In this document: piece by piece, positions 43,200 to 55,945 of the stretch | Layout of the letters: every line of letters starts with the position of its first letter | How positions within the stretch are numbered: the first letter of the stretch is position 1 | Source of the DNA: Arion vulgaris | Taxonomy: Eukaryota > Mollusca > Gastropoda > Stylommatophora > Arionidae | Length of the DNA stretch: 64,000 nt | Assembly (NCBI GenBank): GCA_020796225.1 | Contig: CM036760.1 | Location: 1,202,501 to 1,266,500 of the forward strand | Direction: 5' to 3' | Program-made: the position numbers and the translations under genes | Notes under the pieces: model-generated | Database searches by the model: none | What the model saw: only the letters and a program-made list of their open reading frames with translations | Told to the model about the DNA's origin: nothing

Positions 43200-43570
43200 T
43201 TACGAAGTTGATTTTGAGAAATGAAATTGGTTGTTTAGATGAAAGAAACATATTGATGACGATTAGTTGGACAGATTAAATTGTGGATTATTGCTTGAGA
43301 TATGGGAAAATAAGATTTGTTTATCTAGAATATGAGGTCACATGACTTACATGATGATAGTTACTATCAGTATGTCCTCCGCTCGTGATTCAAATTGAAT
43401 TTTCCTTTTTTTTTAAATTTGTTTCGTTCAACTTTTGTCTTAATCTTTATAACTGAGAAGTTTGTTTTGATTTGATTTATACTTCTGGGTTTAATATTAA
43501 GTAATTATGATATTTTCTACCGACTAACTGTGCATTTATATTTGACTTGACGCATATTTGATAGGATAAC
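43200..43570. other. unclassified AT-rich sequence
   Basis: Nothing recognisable. Confidence 0.5.
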
Positions 43571-43571
43571 A

Positions 43572-43662
43572 CATGCATATTATGTTATTTACTGTAAGCA
43601 TACACATCGTATGTTATTTACTGTAAGCATACATATCGTATGTTATTTACTGTAAGCATACA
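43572..43662. repeat. 30-bp repeat, 3 copies
   Basis: Unit ATGTTATTTACTGTAAGCAT and about 10 more bases. Confidence 0.9.
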
Positions 43663-43688
43663 ACGGACAGACGCAATGTTAAACGTTA

Positions 43689-43975
43689 CAACCGAAATGT
43701 CTAGTATATAGAAAATGTTGGATCAAGTGGGTAATGTCGAAGAACAACTGAAATGTCTAGTATATAGAAAATGTTGGATCAAGTGTGTAATGTCGAAGAA
43801 CAACTGAAATGTCTAGTATATAGAAAATGTTGGATCAAGTGGGTAATGTCGAAGAACAACCGAAATGTCTAGTATATAGAAAATGTTGGATCAAGTGGGT
43901 AATGTCGAAGAACAACTGAAATGTCTAGTATATAGAAAATGTTGGATCAAGTGGGTAATGTCGAAGAACAACTGT
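43689..43975. repeat. 56-bp minisatellite, 5 copies
   Basis: Unit AATGTCTAGTATATAGAAAA and 36 more bases; near-identical copies. Confidence 0.95.
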
Positions 43976-43984
43976 TATATTATC

Positions 43985-44240
43985 TATTCGAATTCTTCTT
44001 CTTCAAACGCTCCATATCGACCACTTGTTTAACCGCTCTTTGTCATCTGTAGTGATCTGAGCCTAAGAGTGATTGTACGTTTTCCAGTTATGTGTCTACA
44101 AGTAGGCCAGCCTATCCGATTTCTGCAACGCTCTTTATTTACTAAGGTAGTTTCCCTAGCCCCCTACATCAGTCGCCTTTTACGACATGCCTTGTTGGTC
44201 GCAGTGTTACTAATCTTTGCTCCCTAGCGAGCCCGACAAC
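43985..44240. repeat. dispersed repeat fragment, class unknown
   Basis: Contains CTTCTTCAAACGCTCCATAT plus CGACCACTTGTTTAACCGCT, partly repeated at 45785-45835 (GATCGCTCCATATTGACC, CTTGTTAACCACTCTTTATG), and the words CGCCTTTTACGACATGCCTT and GGTCGCAGTG, which recall a repeat common in invertebrate genomes. Class not determined. Confidence 0.45.
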
Positions 44241-44244
44241 ACAC

Positions 44245-45580
44245 GTGCGATCTGGTCTTATTAACTGTCGATACAAACAAGATAAAATATACCATGTGTT
44301 TCAATTATTAACTGTTGATACAAACAAGATAAAATATACCATGTATTTCAATTATTAACTGTTGATACAAACAAGATACAATATACCATGTATTTCAATT
44401 ATTAACTGTTGATACAAGCAAGATAAAATATACCATGTATTTCAATTATTAACTGTTGATACAAACAAGATAAAATATACCATGTGTTTCAATTATTAAC
44501 TGTTGATACAAACAAGATACAATATACCATGTATTTTAATTATTAACTGTTGATACAAACAAGATAAAATATACCATGTATTTCAATTATTAACTGTTGA
44601 TACAAACAAGATAAAATATACCATGTGTTTCAATTATTAACTGTTGATACAAACAAGATAAAATATACCATGTATTTCAATTATTAACTGTTGATACAAA
44701 CAAGATACAATATACCATGTATTTCAATTATTAACTGTTGATACAAACAAGATACAATATACCATGTATTTCAATTATTAACTGTTGATACAAACAAGAT
44801 AAAATATACCATGTATTTCAATTATTAACTGTTGATACAAACAAGATAAAATATACCATGTATTTCAATTATTAACTGTTGATACAAACAAGATACAATA
44901 TACCATGTATTTCAATTATTAACTGTTGATACAAACAAGATACAATATACCATGTATTTCAATTATTAACTGTTGATACAAACAAGATACAATATACCAT
45001 GTGTTTCAATTATTAACTGTTGATACAAACAAGATACAATATACCATGTATTTCAATTATTAACTGTTGATACAAACAAGATAAAATATACCATGTGTTT
45101 CAATTATTAACTGTTGATACAAACAAGATACAATATACCATGTATTTCAATTATTAACTGTTGATACAAACAAGATACAATATACCATGTATTTCAATTA
45201 TTAACTGTTGATACAAACAAGATAAAATATACCATGTATTTCAATTATTAACTGTTGATACAAACAAGATAAAATATACCATGTGTTTCAATTATTAACT
45301 GTTGATACAAACAAGATAAAAATATACCATTATTTCAATTATTAACTGTTGATACAAACAAGATAAAATATACCATGTATTTCAATTATTAACTGTTGAT
45401 ACAAACAAGATAAAATATACCATTTTTTCAATTATTAACTGTTGATACAAACAAGATACAATATACCATGTATTTCAATTATTAACTGTTGATACAAACA
45501 AGATAAAATATACCATGTGTTTCAATTATTAACTGTTGATACAAACAAGATACAATATACCATGTGTTTCAATTATTTCA
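44245..45580. repeat. 47-bp minisatellite, about 28 copies
   Basis: Unit TTAACTGTTGATACAAACAA and 27 more bases. Two binary variants (AGATAAAAT/AGATACAAT and ATGTATTTC/ATGTGTTTC) are shuffled along the array. Three copies near 45310-45440 have small length errors. Confidence 0.97.
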
Positions 45581-45589
45581 AATATGATT

Positions 45590-46460
45590 CTATCAAATGT
45601 CGGTTGTTGTTTTTTTTTTTATCAGAGACAATTTATTGAACTGATGACAGTCATCCTGATTTATTTAATCTAGACTGTTTTGTAGTTATAAATCAGGGAC
45701 GTCAATCACTTGAACAAGATTAACTTACAAAAAATGATAGCAGCTTTAAGAAAGATTTTCAGGTGAAGTTGTTTCTTGTACAAGTCGCTTCTTCTGCTTC
45801 GATCGCTCCATATTGACCCCTTGTTAACCACTCTTTATGATTTGTATTGATTTGTATTGATTTTATTTGATTTTGACAAGTTTAAAATCTATAATAACTC
45901 ACTGATACATCTGTCAACTGCAGATATGCACTAAAAGGTGTAGCTATAAAATGAATAATAGGTGGCCAGAAATACAAATAAACAGCGAGCTATGACAGAG
46001 AATAAGATATAAACAAGTGTAACTGGAAAGTTCAGAGAAATAACGGGGATGGGTTGTAGTATACCCTAGGAAATATCACAATAGTATAACCAAATATGCA
46101 CTGGACTGAAACTCACATGGAAATAAAAGAGCGTGTAGGCGAAGAAGACGTGGTAAAGATTATTAGGGTAAGATAACGGATCGAGTATCTGAGGAAACAA
46201 CTTCATAACAAAACTTGGGGGGAGAACGTTATCTGACTTATCAAAATAAGAAGTTGTATGATTTCAATCGAAGACCAAGAACATAGAACGAGATACCCCA
46301 ATACGTGTGTCAATCGAAGACCAATAACATAGATGATCTTGTTCAAACATGAGAATTAAACAGACAAAAATGAACTTGAGAGTTCCCAGAAGAACATGTT
46401 AGATAATATTGTCGATGGGGTACTAGAAGAATCAAGAGAGATGATAAATCATATTCTTCA
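45590..46460. other. unclassified sequence
   Basis: Poly-T at 45609-45620; a 21-bp echo (CAATCGAAGACCAAGAACAT, 46265 and 46313). No gene recognised. Confidence 0.5.
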
Positions 46461-46465
46461 CATCG

Positions 46466-48112
46466 TGTCACTAATAAATATAGCAATACTGTCTGATGTA
46501 CTAACTATAAATATAGCAATACTGTCTGATGTACTAACTATAAATATAGCAATACTGTCTGATGTACTAACTATAAATATAGCAATACTGTCTGATGTAC
46601 TAACTATAAATATAGCAATACTGTCTGATGTACTAACTATAAATATAGCAATACTGTCTGATGTACTAACTATAAATATAGCAATACTGTATGATGTACT
46701 AACTATAAATATAGCAATACTGTCTGATGTACTAACTATAAATATATCAATACTGTCTGATGTACTAACTAATAAATATATCAATACTGTCTGATGTACT
46801 AACTATAAATATAGCAATACTGTCTGATGTACTAACTATAAATATATCAATACTGTCTGATGTACTAACTAATAAATATATCAATACTGTCTGATGTACT
46901 AACTAATAAATATATCAATACTGTCTGATGTACTAACTATAAATATATCCATACTGTCTGATGTACTAACTATAAATATAGCAATACTGTCTGATGTACT
47001 AACTAATAAATATAGCAATAATGTCTGATGTACTAACTATAAATATATCAATACTGTCTGATATACTAACTAATAAATATATCAATACTGTCTGATGTAC
47101 TCACTAATAAATATATCAATACTGTCTGATGTACTCACTAATAAATATATCAATACTGTCTGATGTACTAACTATAAATATATCAATACTGTCTGATGTA
47201 CTAACTATAAATATATCAATACTGTCTGATGTACTAACTAATAAATATAGCAATAATGTCTGATGTACTAACTATAAATATAGCAATAATGTCTGATGTA
47301 CTCACTAATAAATATATCAATACTGTCTGATGTACTCACTAATAAATATATCAATACTGTCTGATGTACTAACTAATACATATATCAATACTGTCTGATG
47401 TACTAACTAATAAATATATCAATACTGTCTGATGTACTAACTAATAAATATATCAATACTGTCTGATGTACTAACTAATAAATATATCAATACTGTCTGA
47501 TGTACTAACTAATAAATATAGCAATACTGTCTGATGTACTAACTAATAAATATATCAATACTGTCTGATGTACTAACTAATAAATAATCAATATGTCTGA
47601 TGTACTAACTATAAATATATCAATACTGTCTGATGTACTAACTAATAAATATATCAATACTGTCTGATGTACTAACTAATAAATATATCAATACTGTCTG
47701 ATGTACTAACTATAAATATATCAATACTGTCTGATGTACTAACTATAAATATATCAATACTGTCTGATGTACTAACTAATAAATATATCAATACTGTCTG
47801 ATGTACTAACTAATAAATATATCAATACTGTCTGATGTACTAACTATAAATATAGCAATACTGTCTGATGTACTAACTATAAATATATCAATACTGTCTG
47901 ATGTACTAACTAATAAATATATCAATACTGTCTGATGTACTAACTAATAAATATATCAATACTGTCTGATGTACTAACTAATAAATATATCAATACTGTC
48001 TGATGTACTAACTGATAAGTATATCAATACTGTCTGATGTACTAACTAATAAATATATCAATACTGTCTGATGTACTAACTAATAAATATATCAATACTG
48101 TCTGATGTATTA
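46466..48112. repeat. 33/34-bp minisatellite, about 49 copies
   Basis: Unit TATAAATATAGCAATACTGT plus CTGATGTACTAAC (33 bp) or the TAATAAATATATCAATAC form (34 bp). The first nine copies are all 33 bp with TAGCAATAC and so stay open for 132 codons; later copies mix both lengths. One copy near 47585 has lost two bases. Confidence 0.97.
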
Positions 48113-48118
48113 ACTATA

Positions 48119-48345
48119 TAGAGCGTCCTTAGCTTAAGCCGTGTCAGCTCGACCACAACCCAAGCGTATCTGGTTCAAACTCCGCGGCAGGCAGGTTTGA
48201 CAACAAATTAGTTTCCTTGAATTTTTACGAACGATAAAAATAGATCTCACCGTTCAGAAAGCAATGGCAAACTACTGGACGTATAAATGGTGCCTAGAAA
48301 ATCGACGACTCGTTTACTGTTGTTGGTGACTAAATCCTGTCAAGA
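48119..48345 (+). mobile_element. tRNA-derived SINE, group 1
   Basis: Plus strand: GAGCGTCCTTAGCTTAAGCC (A-box region), AAGCGTATCTGGTTCAAACT (B box), ATTTTTACGAACGATAAAAA, CTCACCGTTCAGAAAGCAAT, GGCAAACTACTGGACGTATA, GGTGCCTAGAAAATCGACGA, then the end near TCCTGTCAAGAATA. It lies between the end of the 33/34-bp array and LINE A. Confidence 0.85.
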
Positions 48346-48379
48346 ATATACCACGAGTTTCATTGTTCTCCAACTATCA

Positions 48380-50465
48380 ATTGAAGAATATACAATCATT
48401 TACGGTCATTATGCAATGTGAAAATGTGAACAGAACATTGAAGACTAAGATAAAGGACACACTATTGGGGGCAGCAAATAGTAGAGCAGGATTAAAGACG
48501 AAAGACAGAAAACCCTGGATAAGCGATGACACCTGGAAATGTATTCAAGAAAGAAGAAAGATGAAACTAGCGATATTTAATACTAAGGATGCAACAGATG
48601 AAATCCAAGCTAAAGAGGAATATAGACTAAAAGACAAGGAAATGAAAAGAGCGGCTAGAAGAGATAAAAGAGCATATGTCAATCGACTGGCTGAAGAAGG
48701 AAAAGGCAGCTAAGGCCTGAAACAGTAAAATGCTATACAATACACTAAAACAACTTACTGGAACATTTGTTTCAAAGAGTGGTCCAATCAAGAGTAAAGA
48801 TGGTAAAGTTCTAACATCAGATACCGAGCAGAAGAAAAGATGCACAGAACATTTTGAAGAAATATTCAATAGACCTGATCCACCAGTACTACTCAAGTTT
48901 GACGAAGAGGCAAGAAACAGCTCCTACCAATTAACGAAGAAATGATAAGTGTAGCTGAGGTCAAGGAGGCAATCGATTCCTTGATAAAAAATAAGGCAGC
49001 GGGTGATGACAACATTACTGCAGAAATGCTCAAAGCGGCTGATGATACAACTATTAGCCAGGTGCAAGAACTATTTAATAAAGTATGGGAAGAAGAAACT
49101 GTCCCAGATCAATGGAAGAAGGAAATAATTGTTAAGATCCCCAAGAAAGGTGATCTCAAAAATTGTAACAACTGGAGAGGGATCACCCTATTATCAGTAA
49201 TGACCAAGACTTTCTGCAAAATCATTCTTAATAGAATCAAAGGAGCAGTGGACACAACCCTGAGAGAAGAACAAGCTGGTTTTAGACCTGGGAGAAGCTG
49301 CTTAGACCAAATAATTACCCTACGACTAATTTTGGAGGAACATATTGAGAAGCAACAACCACTCATACTAAATTTCATCGATTTTAAAAAGCCTTTGATA
49401 GTCTACACAGAATCTCTCTGTGGAATATTCTGAGATGCTATGGAATACCAGACAAAATAATAAACATTATTAAGAGCCTCTATGATGGATCACAGTGTGC
49501 AGTTTGCACTAATGGTGGACACAGCTACTGGTTTATGGTTGAAACCGGAGTAAAGCAAGGCTGTATTCTATCTCCGCTATTGTTTGGAGTGGCCATTGAC
49601 TGGGTGATGCGAAAATGTTGCAGGGGCGAAACTGGCATCGATTGGGTAGAAAATAGTCAACTAGAAGATTTGAATTTTGCAGATGATATTACCTTGTTAA
49701 GTAGAAACAACCAAGATATGCAAAGAAAAACAGACAACTTGTCATCTATAGCATCAAAAGTTGGACTGCAGATAAGCTATGAAAAACAAATATAATGAAG
49801 ACACCTATGGCAAGTAATGCAGATATCACACTGGAATCTAAAATGATAAAAATAACAGAGCAGTTTACCTATTTAGGTAGCAATTTTGATTGCACAGGAA
49901 ATGTTAAAAAGAAATTATGATACGAATTGGCAAAGCAACATCAGCTTTTAAAAGTCTAAATAAAATATGGAACTGCAAGTTATATAGTATTAAAACTAAA
50001 TTACGAATTTTCAATTCAAATGTTGTATCAATCCTAACATATGCCAGCGAGAGTTGGAAAATGACTAAAGATATAGAAAGCAAGTTGAATGCATTTGAAA
50101 ATAGATGTCTACGAAAAATAATAAATATAAAATGGAACTAATTCAGAAGTGATGAAATCAGAGACATGTCTGGTCAACCACTAGTGACAACAAGAAAGAG
50201 AAGATGGAGATATGTTGGACACACCTTGAAGAGAAATGATCAACGAATATCAAAGCAGGCATTGAAGTGGGATACAAAGGGTTCAATAAAGAGAGGTCGA
50301 CCTTAAGAGACCCTGAAACGAACTTTGCTGAGAGAGGCAGGCAATATCGGTCTCAGTTCCATGGAGGAAATTGAGCGAGTTGCCCAGGATAGAGCGGTAT
50401 GGAGAAATTACTTGCAGGCCCTATGTAACGTATAACAGTACGAGAGGAATTATTATTATTATTAT
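48380..50465 (+). mobile_element. LINE group A, longest copy: linker, reverse transcriptase and 3' end
   Basis: Starts in the region between endonuclease and reverse transcriptase (DRKPWISDDTWKCIQERRKM, AARRDKRAYVNRLAEEGKG). Then GPIKSKDGKVLTSDTEQKKR, HFEEIFNRPDPP, and the reverse transcriptase: NKAAGDDNITAEMLKAA, NCNNWRGITLLSVMTKTFCK, REEQAGFRPGRSCLDQIITL, motif A FIDFKK then AFDSLHR after a one-base loss in an A-run near 49387, motif B GVKQGCILSPLLFG (about 49550) and motif C NFADDITLLSR (about 49674). The C-terminal part has LTYASESWKMTKDIESKLNA, FENRCLRKIINIKWN, a stop at 50139, the RKRRWRYVGHTL and KRNDQRISKQALKWDTKG blocks, a second stop near 50305, and RAVWRNYLQALCNV-stop. Ends in (ATT)n at 50447-50464. 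At least four frameshifts; no endonuclease domain. Confidence 0.92.
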
Positions 50466-50469
50466 GCTA

Positions 50470-50840
50470 TGTGGATTTCGTTTAGTATCTGGAGTATTCC
50501 CTTGATTCTGTCTCGGGATTTGTATTGATTTTTCAACGCCAGTCTGTACATTCCTATCTACTTATAAGATAAGATATCATCAACATGTTGCATCCATAAT
50601 CTGAACCAGTCCAAATCTACACGGCAACCAAGCTGATATGTTTATTTGAGGGTTGATAACATTCAATTTCTGTCAAGTCTAAAACTAGAATAGATTTTGG
50701 CCTAAAGTTCTTACAACTTATATAGTAGTATTTGCAATGATGTCACATATTTACTAAACTAAATATAGATATGGTACCTGCAGACAAAATGGTAATAATT
50801 TTGTTGAACACATGTTCTGATTTCGAAAATCTTGATTCAT
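50470..50840. other. unclassified AT-rich sequence
   Basis: No gene recognised. Confidence 0.5.
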
Positions 50841-50844
50841 TGAT

Positions 50845-51020
50845 AGCAAGATTTGAGAATAAAAGGAAGATCAATAGAAAGATTGATAGCAAGATTTGAG
50901 AATAAAAGGAAGATCAATACAAAGATTGATAGCAAGATTTGAGAATAAAAGGAAGATCAATGCAAAGATTGATAACAAGATTTGAGAATAAAAGAAAGAT
51001 CAATACAAAGATTGATATAA
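50845..51020. repeat. 43-bp tandem repeat, 4 copies
   Basis: Unit AGATTGATAGCAAGATTTGA and 23 more bases. The following stretch to 51655 is unclassified and becomes rich in CA-type words after 51405. Confidence 0.95.
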
Positions 51021-51653
51021 TTTTTTCAACTCATAAAATTGTGCTTTTATAGTCAAGTTGGAAAACACACATTAGTTTTAAGATACCATGTTACAGTTGA
51101 AAGCAGCGTACCGTGTCGTAGGCAATCTAATAAACTGGGTTCAAGCAGCTGATAGTGAATTATAATACGGGAAATACAATGTGCTGTGTAGATGGTAAAT
51201 ACAACCATATAGTCCTGACATCAGATCGATGATAATTTATTAACTAACTCTACTCAACCAGACAGTACAACTACTATCTCTGTGATTGATAGCTGTACTA
51301 TGAATAGAATTATTGTAACACAACACAATAATATACTTACACACCGGTGGTGGTATCAACGTGATAAGCAATGTGTGAGCTACTGACTCACCGAAGGTCA
51401 TTTGCACACTCACACATACACACACACAGACACATACACATGTACATCGGTGAACGGAGAAAATGTACACACACTCCCAACGATAAAGGAATAAATGTGT
51501 GCACACTTACATACATCCACAAACACACACAAAAAAACAAACACACATCCGTGACAGGAGACAATGTACACACACTCACATACACACACACTCCAAGGGA
51601 GATCATGCAAACAAACAAAGGATACACACTGGTTAATTGACATAATATATGCG

Positions 51654-51655
<2 letters not shown>

Positions 51656-51724
<69 letters not shown>
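51656..51724. repeat. (CA)n microsatellite
   Basis: About 34 uninterrupted CA units. Confidence 0.99.
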
Positions 51725-51728
<4 letters not shown>

Positions 51729-52019
51729 ACCAAACAAGACAGATAAAACAAAACTTGGGAAGATAGAGAGTAAAGTAGATCATACAGACACGCAACTATT
51801 GAGAATGATAAAGTTATACAGACGTTTGGGGAGATTATATTATATGTATTTATACATATTCACATACAGACATGGTCCATTGAAGAAGTTCAACACATAA
51901 GCGGGTATATACATACACATACATACACACGTACATGTCCGCTTGAACCTTATAAAACCAGATAATTCATACTGGCTGACACATTTAGAAGAAAACTCTA
52001 TACGGGAACCAACATATTT

Positions 52020-52240
52020 ATCTGAGATTTGATACAATCATGGTACTCTGAGATTTGATACAATCATAGTACTCTGAGATTTGATACAATCATAGTACTC
52101 TAAGATTTGATACAATTATAGTACTCTAAGATTTGATACAATTATAGTACTCTAAGATTTGATACAATCATAGTACTCTGAGATTTGATACAATTATAGT
52201 ACTCTAAGATTTGATACAATCATAGTACTCTGAGTCTTGA
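52020..52240. repeat. 27-bp minisatellite, about 8 copies
   Basis: Unit CTGAGATTTGATACAATCAT plus AGTACTC; CTAAG and CAATTAT variants alternate. Confidence 0.95.
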
Positions 52241-52431
52241 AACAATGATATCGAAAAAGGGGGAGACTGCAATAACACTTGGAAAAATAGCGAAACACGT
52301 TCAAACAAAGTACTATAGTTTTACAAAATACAGAAACAGTGACGATAAACAGCAACGTTTCGACCAAAAGGTCTTTATCAAATTAAAACAATGATAGTAT
52401 TTTGAACTGAAAAACGAATATATCTTAACAT

Positions 52432-52580
52432 TCCAGGTGTCAATTCTTATTCCAGGTGTCAATTCTTATTGCATGTGTCAATTCTTATTCCAGGTGTCAA
52501 TTCTTATTCCAGGTGTCAATTCTTATTCCAGGTGTCAATTCTTATTCCAGGTGTCAATTCTTATTCCAGGTGTCAATTCT
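52432..52580. repeat. 19-bp minisatellite, about 8 copies
   Basis: Unit TTATTCCAGGTGTCAATTC; one copy has TTGCATG. Confidence 0.95.
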
Positions 52581-52799
52581 TTATAATACCCAGCTAAAAA
52601 TGGGTATCCGACTTGCTAAGTAGAAAACAATTGAAAGTCACACCATCAAAGCTGCGTAAGGGCTTTGAAGATGACACCTTGAGAAATGTTAAATAGACTT
52701 GACACCTATGGAGACACCCTGAGTGCAAATCGTCGATGTTAATCAGACTTCTATATATATTTAACTTGTTGTGGTTGATGTCTACACGCAAGCATGATG

Positions 52800-53085
52800 T
52801 CAGTGTCTTGTTTATTATATAATGATGTCACTGTTGTTGGCACAGGGGTTAAAGAGTGAGAGGGCGGGCCAGAGTACGCAGCCCTTCGTGTAATTTATTG
52901 TTTTCACTTGCACAAGAACCTTATCATTCCATGCCCCGTTTTCTGGACCTGATGAAATCTGTGCGTTCCTCTCTGAAAGAACTCACAGACTAGGCCCCTT
53001 TGACGACGTACACAGCAGATATCTGCAAGCCTCCACCCTGATGATAACCATTCAAAATTGAGTTTATTTAGTTCTTTTATTTCAG
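52800..53085. other. non-repetitive, GC-richer sequence before a candidate exon
   Basis: No match to other parts of the window. It would be the end of an intron if the exon proposed next is real. Confidence 0.35.
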
Positions 53086-53335
53086 GACTTGGACGACGCG
53101 GAAATGCGATATTCCTGCTTGCCAGAGAAGAGATGTGAGAGTGAGATAACTGGTCCGAATGACGCTGTCTTGAGCAGATAGCTGGTTTCTGTAGGGAGCC
53201 AGATAAAAGAGGAGATAAAGCAAGCTTGTCTCACACAGGGCCTGAGATCCTGGAGACTGATAGAATCGTTCTTCCTGCACCTTCTCCTCTACAACTTCCT
53301 CTTCTTTTCTTCCCACCACACCATGTTAATAAAGT
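53086..53335 (+). other. candidate host 3'-terminal exon (speculative)
   Basis: A pyrimidine-rich tract ending TTCTTTTATTTCAG (53071-53085) looks like a splice acceptor. It is followed by 31 open codons beginning DLDDAEMRYSCLPEKRC and ending in TAG (53179-53181), then about 150 bp that could be a 3' untranslated region with AATAAA at 53328-53333. The stretch is non-repetitive and GC-richer than its surroundings. Against it: the peptide is not one I recognise, an 80-codon minus-strand frame (53319-53077) overlaps it, and acceptor-like sequences arise by chance in AT-rich DNA. Confidence 0.25.
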
Positions 53336-53339
53336 GCTA

Positions 53340-54660
53340 TTAATGGTGCCTAGTCCCTTTTAAACAGTTAAAACGGACTTATACAACCAACTAGTATATG
53401 CATGAATATAGATAAATGCGCACACATTCAGAGGCGTGTTTATACATTATGTAGGAAAATTGTTAGACTGTTAGGTCTATATAAACACACGGTACACATA
53501 AGTAAATGCGCACACACACACACACACACACACACGTCCACTGATACATGCATGCGAATGTACGGCGCTATCTGCAGATAGAACAGAATGCTAAACTAGA
53601 CTTGGTACGTGAAAGAGAGTCTGTATCTACATACAAAGTATAATACTGCACTTTGATGTGACATATACAAGATAAATAAATGGTGCTCACTGACAGATAG
53701 AATCAAGTATTATAATTGGCTGGATAGGACATGTACAACAAGAAAGAAATCACTGGTATGAAATACACAATACGATGAAATAGACATTGATAAACACACA
53801 CAATTTAAACATTGCAATTCTTGATTGATTAACAAACATGGATAATATCAGAGATCTGGTGAAATATGAAGTTACAAACAGAATTACTCATAAATAGACA
53901 AGATTTGACAATGTCGGCTAAGTGAAAGTGTTTGGAAAATGATCAACAACAACATATCAGACAAGAAGGATATGTACAAGAAAACACTTATTTGAAATAA
54001 ATACAACTAAGCAACAATGTAGTGTCAACTAGTGTCTCCTACAGCGCAGCGACATGTCTGCGTTGAAAATGTAGACTAATGTAATACAAGAACAAGAAGA
54101 GGCGGAGAAGAAAATGGGAAACACGCAATGAGCCTACGGTTAATGAAATCAATGTAGACATATCTGCATTGAGGAACTATATTCTGACACCATCTGTTCT
54201 ACCAGTATTATTTATTTCGGTTTGAAATAAGCCATGTCTCCAGTCCATCAGAAAAATAGTTCAGAAAAAAAAACTATAAAGAAATAACAAGCAGTGAACG
54301 AAACTTAATGACGGGGGATTAGGGAGGGGGATAAAAGAAAATGATGCTGTCTAGTTGAAGCTGGAAGACAGAATGTGTATACACAACAATTATATTACTT
54401 AACTAACTTGATATACCAGTTACATGGACAAGTCCAAATCTGCACTATACGTTTTTCAAGCTAGCCTAATTAATTTGGGGATGCTCATCACACAATTTGT
54501 GTTTCCTCTAACTCTAGAATATAGAAACTCTAAAATAAGGATAGGTTATCACCTGAAGTGCCTATTATTTGATCAGGTCAGCTTGAGATAACGTTATAAG
54601 TTTACTTACTAAATATAATTTATGTGGGAACAACAGGAAGACAACAACAATTATCGCGTT
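53340..54660. other. unclassified AT-rich sequence
   Basis: A CA run of about 12 units at 53511-53535. No open frame or repeat homology that I can support. Confidence 0.5.
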
Positions 54661-54665
54661 GAACA

Positions 54666-55945
54666 TTTGCTACGATCATTTCAGTAAAGATATACGTGAT
54701 ACAGCAGCTATGTATGAGCCCTATTTCAGCAAAGATATACGTGATACAGCATCTGTGTATGAGCCATATTTCAGCAAAGATATACGTGATACAGCATCTG
54801 TGTATGAGCCATATTTCAGCAAAGATATACGTGATACAGCAGCTATGTATGAGCCCTATTTCAGCAAAGATATACGTGATACAGCATCTGTGTATGAGCC
54901 ATATTTCAGCAAAGATATACGTGATACAGCATCTGTGTATGAGCCATATTTCAGCAAAGATATACGTGATACAGCAGCTATGTATGAGCCATATTTCAGC
55001 AAAGATATACGTGATACAGCAGCTATGTATGAGCCATATTTCAGCAAAGATATACGTGATACAGCACTTGTATGAGCCATATTTCAGCAAAGATATACGT
55101 GATACAGCAGCTATGTATGAGCCATATTTCAGCAAAGATATACGTGATACAGCAGCTATGTATGAGCCATATTTCAGCAAAGATATACGTGATACAGCAT
55201 CTGTGTATGAGCCATATTTCAGCAAAGATATACGTGATACAGCATCTGTGTATGAGCCATATTTCAGCAAAGATATACGTGATACAGCAGCTATGTATGA
55301 GCCATATTTCAGCAAAGATATACGTGATACAGCATCTGTGTATGAGCCATATTTCAGCAAAGATATACGTGATACAGCAGCTATGTATGAGCCATATTTC
55401 AGCAAAGATATACGTGATACAGCAGCTATGTATGAGCCATATTTCAGCAAAGATATACGTGATACAGCAGCTATGTATGAGCCATATTTCAGCAAAGATA
55501 TACGTGATACAGCAGCTATGTATGAGCCATATTTCAGCAAAGATATACGTGATACAGCAGCTATGTATGAGCCATATTTCAGCAAAGATATACGTGATAC
55601 AGCAGCTATGTATGAGCCATATTTCAGCAAAGATATACGTGATACAGCAGCTATGTATGAGCCATATTTCCGCAAAGATATACGTGATACAGCAGCTATG
55701 TATGAGCCATATTTCAGCAAAGATATACGTGATACAGCAGCTATGTATGAGCCATATTTCAGCAAAGATATACGTGATACAGCAGCTATGTATGAGCCAT
55801 ATTTCAGCAAAGATATACGTGATACAGCAGCTATGTATGAGCCATATTTCAGCAAAGATATACGTGATACAGCAGCTATGTATGAGCCATATTTCAGCAA
55901 AGATATACGTGATACAGCAGCTATGTATAAGCCATATTCAGAATG
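54666..55945. repeat. 45-bp minisatellite, about 28 copies
   Basis: Unit AGATATACGTGATACAGCAG and 25 more bases. GCAGCTATGTATG and GCATCTGTGTATG variants are mixed in the left half; the right half is uniform GCAGCTATG. At the left the pattern (GAGCCCTAT copy, then two CATCTGTG copies) recurs after 135 bp. One copy near 55065 lost two bases and shifts the frame. Open frames up to 486 codons in several frames and both strands are a period effect. Confidence 0.97.

Noticed and set aside
48363..50465. Active reverse transcriptase gene
   Set aside because: At least four frameshifts, two stops in the C-terminal part, and no endonuclease domain.
51371..51751. Histidine/threonine-rich and valine/cysteine-rich frames
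   Set aside because: They are translations of CA-type simple sequence.
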